Of a DNA stretch of 64,000 nucleotides, positions 35,631 through 43,912 are shown one piece after another (position 1 is the first letter of the stretch; each line of letters begins with the position of its first letter). The notes beneath the pieces were generated by a model that was given only the letters and a program-made list of their open reading frames with translations, did no database searches and was not told the DNA's origin. The stretch comes from Parapedobacter pyrenivorans (GTDB taxonomy: Bacteria > Bacteroidota > Bacteroidia > Sphingobacteriales > Sphingobacteriaceae): positions 184,292 to 248,291 of the forward strand of contig NZ_BMER01000002.1 of NCBI RefSeq assembly GCF_014636865.1. Reading direction: 5' to 3'. The position numbers and the translations under genes are program-made.

Positions 35631-37274
35631 ATGAAAAATTTACTGTTTTCAACCACTTTTATAATGATGAACGTTTGCTGCTTCCTATCGTGTAAGCAGA
35701 TGAGCCTAGAAGAAGAGCCACTATCAGCGGTTAGTGTTACCCAAGCATTGAGTTCGAAATCCGGCTTCGATATGGCGATTACTGCGTTGCATCAAGCAGC
35801 GCGAGATGAGTTAACTAAGGTCGATTTAGATTTATTTTTCGACATGAATATTGGTACCGACGTTGCAACCACCGGACAGGAGCCTGCAGTTAATTTCCGA
35901 AACTATCAAACTTACCTTACCCCCAATAACAGTCGTTTTGCAACATATTGGAACTGGGCGTACCAAGAAATGATCATGCGAGCAAATACGATTATCGCAC
36001 ATGCCCAAAGTGCAGAGAATGCATCAATTTGGAACGACGAAAAAGAAAGGAACCAAATAGTTGCGGAGGCTCGATTCTTTCGGGCATATGCTTATAATCT
36101 CTTAGCTAATCTCTATGGCGGGGTACCGTTGGTGGATACTGTATACAATGCCCCAAAAACTGATTTTATCAGAGCAGATCGGAATACCATCTACCAGTTT
36201 GCTAAAACAGATTTAGAATTTGCAAGTCAATGGCTACCGGAATTGGTTGACGGAAACAAAGAAGGGCGCATCGTAAAAGCCGCTGCTGACCATTTACTTA
36301 CTGAGGTTGAAATTAGTCTAGGCGACTTCGAGGCTTCAATAGCAGCAGCATCAAACGTAATCAACTCCGGCCACTACCAATTAATGACCGAGCGGTTTGG
36401 GCGACACACAAACGAGCCAGGAGATGTTTATTCTGATTTATTCAGGACCGGAAACCAAAGCAGAAGTTCCGGCAATTTGGAATCAATTTACGTCTGGCAA
36501 TTTGAAGATCAAACACCAGGTGGGTATGGATCTGGAAATCGAGGAAATCACAATCTTCGCGGGTGGGGTCCTTTTTTGGTGATGCTAAAAGACCCTAATG
36601 GGCAAAACGGAATGGATGTTGTCGACTCGATTGGCAGAGGTGTGGGATGGGTAAGGCCAACGAATTATTTCCTTTATGACCTCTGGAAAGAAGACTGGAA
36701 TTCGGATATTAGGAATTCCACAAATAATATCAGACGTGTTCACTATTATAATAACCCGGCTTCATCTTATTTTGGAAAGCCCGTTGAACAAAGGTTTTCG
36801 CTGGAAGATACGATGCAGAACTGCTATCCAACTATTCGCAAAATTGAAGGTCAACTTGTATACGATTGGGCATCCAACGGTGGTAGAGCTGGTCAAACCG
36901 TATCTGATTTTATGGTTTTCCGGCTGGCAGCAACCTATTTATTGAGAGCAGAAGCGTACTTAAGAAATGGTGACAGTTTTAGCGCAACCCAGGATATTAA
37001 TAAAATACGGGAGCGCGCGGGTGCTACGCTAATTGACGAAAGTATAATTTCTTTGGATTTTATTCTTGATGAACGTGCCAGGGAACTAATTGTTGAAGAG
37101 CCAAGACGTAGAACACTGATGCGCATGGGAAAATTGGTTGAACGGACAAAGAAATACAACATACGTCCGAGCACAGTAAATACAATTCAAGATTATCATG
37201 AGCTTTGGCCCATCCCTCAATCGGCAATTGATGCAAATATATCAGCAAAACTCGAACAAAATCCGGGCTACTAA
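35631..37274 (+). CDS. susD: SusD/RagB-family outer-membrane lipoprotein (locus 2)
   Basis: A 547-residue lipoprotein with lipobox CFLSC, lipidated at Cys21. SusD-fold segments include FATYWNWAYQEMIMRANTIIAHA, EARFFRAYAYNLLANLYGGVPLVD and the C-terminal DERARELIVEEPRRRTLMRMGKL, and it ends ISAKLEQNPGY. It is 13 bp downstream of its SusC partner and 30 bp upstream of the first BNR propeller gene. The gene is AT-rich compared with the rest of the window (hand-counted samples 37-40 % GC), in line with acquisition together with the susC barrel region. Confidence 0.93.
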   Translation: MKNLLFSTTFIMMNVCCFLSCKQMSLEEEPLSAVSVTQALSSKSGFDMAITALHQAARDELTKVDLDLFFDMNIGTDVATTGQEPAVNFRNYQTYLTPNNSRFATYWNWAYQEMIMRANTIIAHAQSAENASIWNDEKERNQIVAEARFFRAYAYNLLANLYGGVPLVDTVYNAPKTDFIRADRNTIYQFAKTDLEFASQWLPELVDGNKEGRIVKAAADHLLTEVEISLGDFEASIAAASNVINSGHYQLMTERFGRHTNEPGDVYSDLFRTGNQSRSSGNLESIYVWQFEDQTPGGYGSGNRGNHNLRGWGPFLVMLKDPNGQNGMDVVDSIGRGVGWVRPTNYFLYDLWKEDWNSDIRNSTNNIRRVHYYNNPASSYFGKPVEQRFSLEDTMQNCYPTIRKIEGQLVYDWASNGGRAGQTVSDFMVFRLAATYLLRAEAYLRNGDSFSATQDINKIRERAGATLIDESIISLDFILDERARELIVEEPRRRTLMRMGKLVERTKKYNIRPSTVNTIQDYHELWPIPQSAIDANISAKLEQNPGY

Positions 37275-37304
37275 CTTAATTTATCAAATTCTAAGCATAC
37301 TATT

Positions 37305-38522
37305 ATGAAGTATCCATTTAAAAAACACCTGTTGCTAATCAGTTTCTCACTAATTAGTCTCGGAGTCAGTGCACAGCAGCCCATAGACTGGGCAATGGAA
37401 CTGCCCGAACTAAACACCGACCCACTGCCAGCATACAGTTATGAAAATCTTGATTACGGCATGACAATTGGTATTGAGCAAACTCCACAGGGTAGAATAT
37501 GGGCTTGTTGGGTCGGAGGCGGCGACAATGCAGATGCTTTTTTTGTATTGAATTATAGCGATAATAAAGGTAAATCCTGGAGTGATCCGAAGTTGGTAAT
37601 AGACACCCATTCGCCATCTTTGCCTTATAAGAGACGAACCATAGTGGGCAACCTTTGGCTGGATCCTAGCGGCCGACTATGGTTGTTTTTCGATCAATCC
37701 CTGACACATTTCGATGGCCGGAATGGCACTTGGTATACTATCTGCGAAAACCCCGACAGTGAAAAACCATCATGGAGCGCTCCCATTCGGATATGGCATG
37801 GATGCTCGCTCAATAAGCCTATGATTATGAAAGATGGTACCTGGTTATTGAACATTTCTCTTTGGGATGCAAATAAAATTGATAAAGATTTTAAAGATAA
37901 GTATCCAGAACTCGATTCACTTCGAATGGCTAATGTATTTGCCTCTACCGATAGTGGAAAAACATGGACGAGAAGAGGTGGCATTCGCTATCCCAAGCCA
38001 TCCTTTGATGAGCACCATATTATAGAACGTAACGATGGGTCGCTCTGGATGACCGCTCGCACCGAGGACGGGATATGGCAAAGTGTTTCAACGGACCAAG
38101 GCAAAAATTGGTCTGAACCGACCAAATATATGAATCATGTTACTTCACGGCATTTTATTCGACGCTTAAAATCGGGCCGTCTGCTATTGATCCGACATGG
38201 GGAAATCGATGAACGCACGAAATTCCGTTCAAAACTAAGTGCTTATCTTTCGGAGGATGACGGACGATCCTGGAAGGGAGGATTGATGTTGGATGAGCGC
38301 AGGGGCATTTCCTACCCAGACGGATTTCAACATGAGGATGGAACCATTTACATTTCCTATGACCGGAACCGGGATTGGGACGGCGAAATCCTCATGGCAC
38401 GATTTACCGAGGAAGACGTTTTAGCAAGTGTCTTTCAGGGCGATGGATCGGCAGCCAAACTATTAATCAGTAAACCGTTGGGACTAGACAAATTACCTCC
38501 ACCATCCGAATCCGCCAAGTAA
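37305..38522 (+). CDS. Exported BNR/Asp-box beta-propeller enzyme, sialidase-like (first copy)
   Basis: A 405-residue protein with a signal peptide to about residue 23 (SLGVSAQ). Four Asp-boxes of the form S.D.G..W occur at about 85, 214, 262 and 316, defining a six- or seven-bladed BNR propeller. A conserved block GNLWLDPSGRLWLFFDQSLTHFDGR is shared with the second copy at 41480. The [FY]RIP motif of classical GH33 sialidases is not visible. A sialidase function is therefore doubtful; other BNR propellers include uronate lyases such as L-rhamnose-glucuronate lyases. It probably acts in the periplasm or at the surface on the glycan bound by SusC/D. Confidence 0.75.
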   Translation: MKYPFKKHLLLISFSLISLGVSAQQPIDWAMELPELNTDPLPAYSYENLDYGMTIGIEQTPQGRIWACWVGGGDNADAFFVLNYSDNKGKSWSDPKLVIDTHSPSLPYKRRTIVGNLWLDPSGRLWLFFDQSLTHFDGRNGTWYTICENPDSEKPSWSAPIRIWHGCSLNKPMIMKDGTWLLNISLWDANKIDKDFKDKYPELDSLRMANVFASTDSGKTWTRRGGIRYPKPSFDEHHIIERNDGSLWMTARTEDGIWQSVSTDQGKNWSEPTKYMNHVTSRHFIRRLKSGRLLLIRHGEIDERTKFRSKLSAYLSEDDGRSWKGGLMLDERRGISYPDGFQHEDGTIYISYDRNRDWDGEILMARFTEEDVLASVFQGDGSAAKLLISKPLGLDKLPPPSESAK

Positions 38523-38549
38523 AATCATTCAGTAGCTTTCACTTTATTT

Positions 38550-39620
38550 ATGTTCTTTAGACTTTTAAGCACCTTAGCAGTGGTAGCCCCTATAGGCGTA
38601 TTGCTTGCAATATTATTCAGTTACAACATGCTTGCGCCTCCCTTGATCATTCTAACCTTCATCGCCCTCGCGATTATCTTCCAGCGCTATCCGAAACTCA
38701 AAGGTTTCAGCTATACGATGGTGATTCTGGCCTGTTTTGCAGCAGCCGTCAGCTATCCCCAGTATTTCACCCGTTGGGGCGATTTTGACGTATCTACATT
38801 GATTACCCCATCCATTCAGCTCATCATGTTCGGCATGGGCACTACCATGAGCTTGAGAGACTTTACGGGTTTGCTTAAAATGCCTGCCCCTGTGATGATC
38901 GGGATTGGCTGTCAGTTTACCATCATGCCCCTTCTCGGGTATACCATTGCGATGCTAAGCGGATTGCCCAATGAGATTTCTGCTGGTATTATCCTCATCG
39001 GATGCGTACCCAGCGGCATGGCATCAAACGTGATCGCCTACTTGGCCAAGGCAAATGTGGCTTTGTCTGTCACCATTACGTCTATAGCCACCATGTTGGG
39101 GCCACTTTTTACTCCGTTACTCATGAAGACCCTTGCTGGCGAATTCATCGAAATCGACACGTGGAAAATGATGTGGGACATTCTGAAGATGGTCATTTTG
39201 CCCATCGGCATCGGCTTGCTGTTCAACGGGTTGTTTCATGGCAAAACGCCATGGCTTGATGTCGCTATGCCCTACGTATCCATGTTCGGAATTGCATTCT
39301 CCATTGTTGTTATCGCGGCTGCAGGCCGCGACAACCTTCTTACGGTAGGCCCACTGCTCGTGCTGCTGATCCTCATCCATAATATGTTCGGATACACCCT
39401 AGGCTACTGGGCAGGACGCCTATTCGGGCTCGGAGAGCGCGATTGCCGAACCATTGCCATTGAAGTAGGCATGCAAAATGGCGGCCTTGCTTCCGGGCTC
39501 TCCAAGGAGATGGGCCGTATCGCAACGCTCGGGCTCGCAGCCGCCATCTTCGGGCCGCTAATGAATATCTCCGGATCTATACTCGCGTCATGGTGGCACC
39601 GCAAAACTCCAAAGAATTAA
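38550..39620 (+). CDS. Bile acid:sodium symporter (BASS) family transporter
   Basis: A 356-residue integral membrane protein with about ten hydrophobic helices. The family core is recognisable in MFGMGTTMSLRDFTGLLKMP, the cross-over region GIILIGCVPSGMASNVIAYLAKANVALSVTITSIATMLGPLFTPLL, and EVGMQNGGLASGL. BASS members import bile acids or small keto- and dicarboxylates with sodium. In a glycan locus with an HpcH/HpaI aldolase, a keto-sugar acid is a sensible cargo. GC content rises again from about 38640, so this gene belongs to the older GC-rich background. Its stop overlaps the next ATG as TAATG. Confidence 0.88.
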   Translation: MFFRLLSTLAVVAPIGVLLAILFSYNMLAPPLIILTFIALAIIFQRYPKLKGFSYTMVILACFAAAVSYPQYFTRWGDFDVSTLITPSIQLIMFGMGTTMSLRDFTGLLKMPAPVMIGIGCQFTIMPLLGYTIAMLSGLPNEISAGIILIGCVPSGMASNVIAYLAKANVALSVTITSIATMLGPLFTPLLMKTLAGEFIEIDTWKMMWDILKMVILPIGIGLLFNGLFHGKTPWLDVAMPYVSMFGIAFSIVVIAAAGRDNLLTVGPLLVLLILIHNMFGYTLGYWAGRLFGLGERDCRTIAIEVGMQNGGLASGLSKEMGRIATLGLAAAIFGPLMNISGSILASWWHRKTPKN

Positions 39621-40705
39621 TGGCAGGACGCAGGAATATCTATTATTGGAAATCGGACCGTGCTTTTACATCCGAGAATACAAGAACTACGGCTGGATCG
39701 CCGCTGGCCGAAATCGTCATTCAGGTTAGTGATTACCTCAATCGCTTTTTCCAGAGAGGGCTCGTCAATGTCGAGCCGGCCCATGGCCAGGGCAACCACA
39801 TCACGTTTGTGGCGCATTATGCCGATAGCGACTACTTCGTCCGGCTAGAGGACGGCCCCGAAGGCGATAATTACATGACCGTGGAATCGGGCGTGATGAA
39901 AATGGTGAGGGATTTGGACATCCCCTGTCCAGTGATCTATCATACCGATGTATCACGAACTTCGGTTCCGTTCGCCATCCAGGTGATGGAGCTCATCGGC
40001 GGTCGCGACCTGAGCCACTACAGTGGGTCGGATAGGCTTGATGTGATGCGCACCGCCTTTGAAATCGGTGGTTATATCGCGCGGTGGCAGGCCATCACGC
40101 CAGCCAATTTCGGCTTGTTCAACGTAGAGACCTTTATGAGTAATGGCAGTCTCGAGGGCTTTCACGATAAGTACAGCGACTATTTTGGATTGAACCTGGA
40201 GAGCCACCTGGATTACCTCGTTCGCGCATCTTTCCTCACCCAGACCAAGCAGCGGCAAATCCTGGAACTGGTAGCAGCACATGATTCGCTCCTCCACATC
40301 GGCAAAGGATGCCTGGTGCACAAAGATTTAGCGTTTTGGAACATCCTTGGCGACGGAACGCACATCCGCGCGTTTATCGACTGGAACGATTCCATCAGCG
40401 GCGACCCCGTGGATGACCTTTCCCTGCTGGCCTGTTTCCAATCGGGCGAAGTGGTCACCTCAGCCATCAACGGGTATGCGCAAGTGCGGCCGCTACCGGA
40501 CCATTTCGAAGAAAGACTCTGGCTACACCTGCTGCGCAACATGATCTTCAAAGCCGTCATCCGCGTACGCGGCAACTACTTTGATATGCCGGGTAATTTC
40601 TTTATGAACAATGGCCATACCAATGATTTGAAACAAATCACCCTATCGCGTATCAACAGTGCGTGTGAGGGCCTACACACCAAGAAAAGCATTTTGAGCT
40701 TATGA
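39620..40705 (+). CDS. Aminoglycoside-phosphotransferase-fold small-molecule kinase
   Basis: The start is placed at the ATG of 39620, which shares one base with the upstream stop; an ATG at 39590 would overlap by 31 bp. The 361-residue product has the APH catalytic loop as CLVHKDLAFWNILGD and the metal-binding IDWND followed by GDPVDDLSLL. It also has an N-lobe VMELIGGRDLSHY hinge. The family phosphorylates antibiotics but also metabolites (choline, homoserine, methylthioribose, fructosamine). Context with a transporter before and an aldolase after argues for a catabolic metabolite kinase, not antibiotic resistance. It overlaps the aldolase by 4 bp (ATGA). Confidence 0.83.
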   Translation: MAGRRNIYYWKSDRAFTSENTRTTAGSPLAEIVIQVSDYLNRFFQRGLVNVEPAHGQGNHITFVAHYADSDYFVRLEDGPEGDNYMTVESGVMKMVRDLDIPCPVIYHTDVSRTSVPFAIQVMELIGGRDLSHYSGSDRLDVMRTAFEIGGYIARWQAITPANFGLFNVETFMSNGSLEGFHDKYSDYFGLNLESHLDYLVRASFLTQTKQRQILELVAAHDSLLHIGKGCLVHKDLAFWNILGDGTHIRAFIDWNDSISGDPVDDLSLLACFQSGEVVTSAINGYAQVRPLPDHFEERLWLHLLRNMIFKAVIRVRGNYFDMPGNFFMNNGHTNDLKQITLSRINSACEGLHTKKSILSL

Positions 40706-41445
40706 AAGAGACAAGCATACGACAAAGCCCCTTTTCCCTCGGAACGTGGGTAAGCACCGGGTCGCCCGTGGTGGCCGAGCTGGCCACCCAATACCCGCTT
40801 GATTGGCTACTCCTCGATTTCGAACATGGCAACACGTCGGAAGCCAGCCTACCGGAAATCCTCCGGGGGATCTCCCACCGGACGGCGTCGATTATCGTCC
40901 GGATACCGGAATTCTCGCCTTCGGCCATAGGCAGGGCCCTGGATTGGGGTGCAGACGGCATCATGATGCCCCATGTCCGTACCGCCGATGAAGCGATCCG
41001 TTGTGTTCAGGCGATGCGGTATCCACCGACCGGCCACCGCGGCTATTCCTCATCCGTGCGGTCTTATGGTTACGGCACAACCCCACCTGGCGACCTCGCC
41101 ACGGTAAATCCATTATTCTTCGCCCAGATTGAAGATTTGTCCGGCATTAACCACATCGACGCGATAGCGGCGGTGGATGGAGTAGATGTCCTTTTCGTGG
41201 GCCCCGCAGATCTGAAGCTGGCATTAGCCGCGGAGGCGAAGCCCAATAAACCCACCTTCGAGGATGCGCTCCAGCAGGTGGCCGCCGCCGCGACCAAGCA
41301 TGGTAAACAAGCGGGAATCCTGCTACGGGATCACGCGCAGCTACCCGTGATGCAATCGTTGGGGTATTCGTGTATCGCCGTAGACTCCGATATTGCGCTG
41401 TTGCGGCAGGGATATGAACGGCTGATGCGCGATGCAGGCCGGTAG
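40702..41445 (+). CDS. HpcH/HpaI-family 2-keto-3-deoxy acid aldolase
   Basis: A 247-residue class II pyruvate aldolase. Key residues of the family are all present: H42 in DFEHG, R67 in IIVRIPEF, metal ligands E144 (AQIEDL) and D170 (VGPADL), and the MMPHVRTADEA segment. The R.GYSSSVRS.GYG sequence resembles RhmA/GarL enzymes that cleave 2-keto-3-deoxy-rhamnonate or -glucarate to pyruvate plus an aldehyde. It is translationally coupled to the APH-fold kinase gene. The pair suggests that an acidic sugar from the glycan is phosphorylated and then split, or handled in parallel branches. Confidence 0.9.
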   Translation: MKETSIRQSPFSLGTWVSTGSPVVAELATQYPLDWLLLDFEHGNTSEASLPEILRGISHRTASIIVRIPEFSPSAIGRALDWGADGIMMPHVRTADEAIRCVQAMRYPPTGHRGYSSSVRSYGYGTTPPGDLATVNPLFFAQIEDLSGINHIDAIAAVDGVDVLFVGPADLKLALAAEAKPNKPTFEDALQQVAAAATKHGKQAGILLRDHAQLPVMQSLGYSCIAVDSDIALLRQGYERLMRDAGR

Positions 41446-41479
41446 CTTTTTTTAACCCATAAAAACACACAAACTAATC

Positions 41480-42763
41480 ATGAAAAGACTGCACATCGCT
41501 TTAATTGCCACACTTTTTGCGCTGCCTGTCCTGGCGCAAAACACGAAAGAGCTACCCGATAAGGCCACGCGCGAACGGGAAGCCCGTTTTCAGCAGATGA
41601 GCCCTGAGGAGATTAAGCGTTACGAAAACCAGGTGATGCGCCAGGCCGCGGATTTAGCACTGATACCGCCCAAGATCAATACGTCACCATCGCCCGAATA
41701 CGACTACGACACGCAGGATTACGTCATGTCGCTGACCATGGAGCGCACGGCCAACGGGCGTATCTGGCTCGCTTGGATCGGCGAGTGTGATTGCCCCAGC
41801 TCCTACCTGTTGGCGGCTACCAGTGATGACGATGGCCAAACCTGGTCGCAACCCCGTCTGGTCATTGACGGCCGTTCCTCATCCATCCCTATTCCGCGTA
41901 CCGTGATCATCGGAAATTTCTGGACCGATCCATCAGGAAAGCTCTGGTTGTTTTTCGATCAGACCATGAACCATTTCGACGGCCGGGGCGGCCTCTGGGC
42001 GATTACCAGCGAAAATCCGGACGACGAAAATCCAGTCTGGTCTGAACCCAAACGCATTTCGCACGGTGCGATGTTAAATAAGCCAACGGTACTCGCTACC
42101 GGTGAATGGGTGTTGCCGTCCTATCTGTTGCAAAACGATGGTTTCGGCCCGTTCAATGGCGATTTTCCGGAACTGGATCCCTATCGCGGGGTCAATGTGC
42201 TGGTCTCCACCGATCAGGGAGAAAACTGGGAACTGCGTGGCATCCGGACATTCCCGAACCCCGACTGGCTTGAAGCGATGATCATCGAGAAAAACGACGG
42301 GCAATTGTGGTTGACTGCACGAACCAAAAAGGGAATTATGGAATCCTACTCATCTGATAAGGGTTTTACCTGGTCCGAGCCTGATTTTACCGCGTCAAAC
42401 ATCCAACATCCCAGTTCGCGGTTTTTCATCCGGCGACTAGCGTCCGGTCGCATCCTGCTCATTAAAAACGGCAAGGAGTTGCATTCGCATGAAGGCCGCC
42501 ATTATTTCAGTGCCTGGCTTTCCGAAGATGACGGCCAAACCTGGAAAGGCGGCCTGGTCATCGATGATCGCGAAAAGCTCACTTATCCCGACGGGTTTCA
42601 AGCACCTGATGGTACCATCTATATCACCTACGACCACAACCGTGGGCCCGGTGATATCGCCTTGGCAAAATTCACCGAGGCAGATATCCTTGCAGGTCAG
42701 CTCGTCAGTCCAAAATCCCAATTGAAAATGATAGCCGTCAAACCGCAGAAGGTAAAAAAATAA
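41480..42763 (+). CDS. Exported BNR/Asp-box beta-propeller enzyme, sialidase-like (second copy)
   Basis: A 427-residue protein with a signal peptide (FALPVLAQ, cleavage near 20) followed by a charged helical segment (about 25-60) absent from the first copy. Asp-boxes occur as TSDDDGQTW, STDQGENW, SSDKGFTW and SEDDGQTW. It shares IGNFWTDPSGKLWLFFDQTMNHFDGR, RFFIRRLASGRILLIKNGK and LTYPDGFQAPDGTIYITYDHNR with the first copy, so they are paralogues. As there, no FRIP motif is seen. The gene is GC-rich, unlike its AT-rich paralogue, so the two copies have different histories. Confidence 0.77.
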   Translation: MKRLHIALIATLFALPVLAQNTKELPDKATREREARFQQMSPEEIKRYENQVMRQAADLALIPPKINTSPSPEYDYDTQDYVMSLTMERTANGRIWLAWIGECDCPSSYLLAATSDDDGQTWSQPRLVIDGRSSSIPIPRTVIIGNFWTDPSGKLWLFFDQTMNHFDGRGGLWAITSENPDDENPVWSEPKRISHGAMLNKPTVLATGEWVLPSYLLQNDGFGPFNGDFPELDPYRGVNVLVSTDQGENWELRGIRTFPNPDWLEAMIIEKNDGQLWLTARTKKGIMESYSSDKGFTWSEPDFTASNIQHPSSRFFIRRLASGRILLIKNGKELHSHEGRHYFSAWLSEDDGQTWKGGLVIDDREKLTYPDGFQAPDGTIYITYDHNRGPGDIALAKFTEADILAGQLVSPKSQLKMIAVKPQKVKK

Positions 42764-42779
42764 TTGCCGATGCCATTCC

Positions 42780-43097
42780 TCACTCCCGCCCGCGGTACTC
42801 CCGCCGCAGGCGCTCCACGTCGCGGTCGCGGAAGTACTTCTTGCGCTCTATAAACTTGGCTACCGTGATCTCGCCGCGGCGTTGGCAGCGCAGCAGCGTG
42901 CTTTGGCTGATGCCTATGCGGTCCATCGCCTGCTCGGCGGAGCAATATTCAATTTCGGCTTGCTGTTTCTCGAGGATGTAATTCAGGATTTCCTGTTGGT
43001 CAGCGCGGATTTGTTTCAATTCGGGATACAGTATACCGATAATGCGGCCGCAAACGCAAACCTTTCCGCCTGCGTTCGGAGTTGATCCATGTTTCAT
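42780..43097 (-). CDS. Small helix-turn-helix DNA-binding protein
   Basis: A 105-residue protein with a helical N-terminal part (ELKQIRADQQEILNYILEKQQAE). A MerR/excisionase-type HTH follows (about 54-100): SAEQAMDRIGISQSTLLRCQRRGEI, then VAKFIERKKYFRDRDVERLRR. Proteins of this shape are common in Bacteroidota, often on mobile elements, where they act as excisionase-like or regulatory factors. It converges on the second BNR gene (17 bp between stops) and precedes nothing obvious on its own strand. Its target is unknown. Confidence 0.72.
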   Translation of the reverse strand: MKHGSTPNAGGKVCVCGRIIGILYPELKQIRADQQEILNYILEKQQAEIEYCSAEQAMDRIGISQSTLLRCQRRGEITVAKFIERKKYFRDRDVERLRREYRGRE

Positions 43098-43134
43098 AGG
43101 TTAGTTTCTTAGGTTCGCGTTCGTTGGTTGCCGT

Positions 43135-43896
43135 TTACCACTTGGTCTCTTTCACCCACGCCCAAAACTGCGGGTAGTTGTCCTTTTCACCAAGCGGCAA
43201 ACATGCTTCAAAATAATTCATTTTTAACTCATCTCCCCGCACCTCCTTGATGTAGTCATAAGCCACCGCAAAAGAGCGATGCACCCGCACGAAATGCTCA
43301 CGCGGCAATTGGCCGAGTGCGCGTTTCAGCGTTTTTCCCACAATCAAGTGATCATTTTCTCCAAGCCAAAGTTTACATTCGTTACCCATCGCCTCCAGGT
43401 AAATAATTTCGGCATAGTCAACCCGTTTTAAGACGCTACCTCCCTCTTGCTTCACCAAAAACATTTCATCTCCACCCGTAAGCACCGCCCGCGACGGGGT
43501 TACCATCAGGCTTCGCTTTATCCCATCCATGCTTTCTACAAACCGGGGGAATGAAAATGGCTTGAGCAGGAAATCGGTTATACGATGTTCATAGCCATCC
43601 AGTGCATAATCGCGGTGCGCGCTACACACCACTACGTGAATTGGCGGCATACCCGGCACTTCGCCACGGATACGTTCGCGAACCAACGCTAAGAAATCCA
43701 ATCCTTTGAGGCCGGGCATTTCCATATCGATAAACAAGACATCCACCCGCGCACGTTTTACATACAAATATGCTTTATTTGGATCGGTGCCGGAATAACC
43801 GATAAGCAACCCCGTGTACATCCGTACATACGATTCCAGTAATTCGACTATAGCGCGGTCATCATCTACAATGACGACATGTAGGTTTGTATTCAT
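43135..43896 (-). CDS. LytTR-family response regulator
   Basis: A 253-residue regulator. The receiver domain (about 5-125) has the acidic pocket VDDD, the phospho-acceptor D57 in LFIDMEMPG and K112 in FLLKPF. The LytTR DNA-binding domain (about 148-245) contains YLEAMGNECKLWL, TLKRALGQLP and FVRVHRSFAVAYDYI. It lies 16 bp downstream of the membrane histidine kinase gene on the same strand, forming a LytS/LytTR-type two-component system. Likely targets are neighbouring promoters, such as that of the peptide/acyltransferase genes. Confidence 0.92.
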   Translation of the reverse strand: MNTNLHVVIVDDDRAIVELLESYVRMYTGLLIGYSGTDPNKAYLYVKRARVDVLFIDMEMPGLKGLDFLALVRERIRGEVPGMPPIHVVVCSAHRDYALDGYEHRITDFLLKPFSFPRFVESMDGIKRSLMVTPSRAVLTGGDEMFLVKQEGGSVLKRVDYAEIIYLEAMGNECKLWLGENDHLIVGKTLKRALGQLPREHFVRVHRSFAVAYDYIKEVRGDELKMNYFEACLPLGEKDNYPQFWAWVKETKW

Positions 43897-43912
43897 GATT
43901 GCTAATATTAAT

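Noticed and set aside
39620-40705. Aminoglycoside resistance gene
   Set aside because: The APH fold alone is not evidence of resistance; coupling to an aldolase and a transporter indicates metabolism.
37305-42763. Classical GH33 sialidases with a sialic-acid catabolic locus
   Set aside because: No [FY]RIP motif and no NanA/NanE/NanK-type genes nearby; kept only as sialidase-like propellers.
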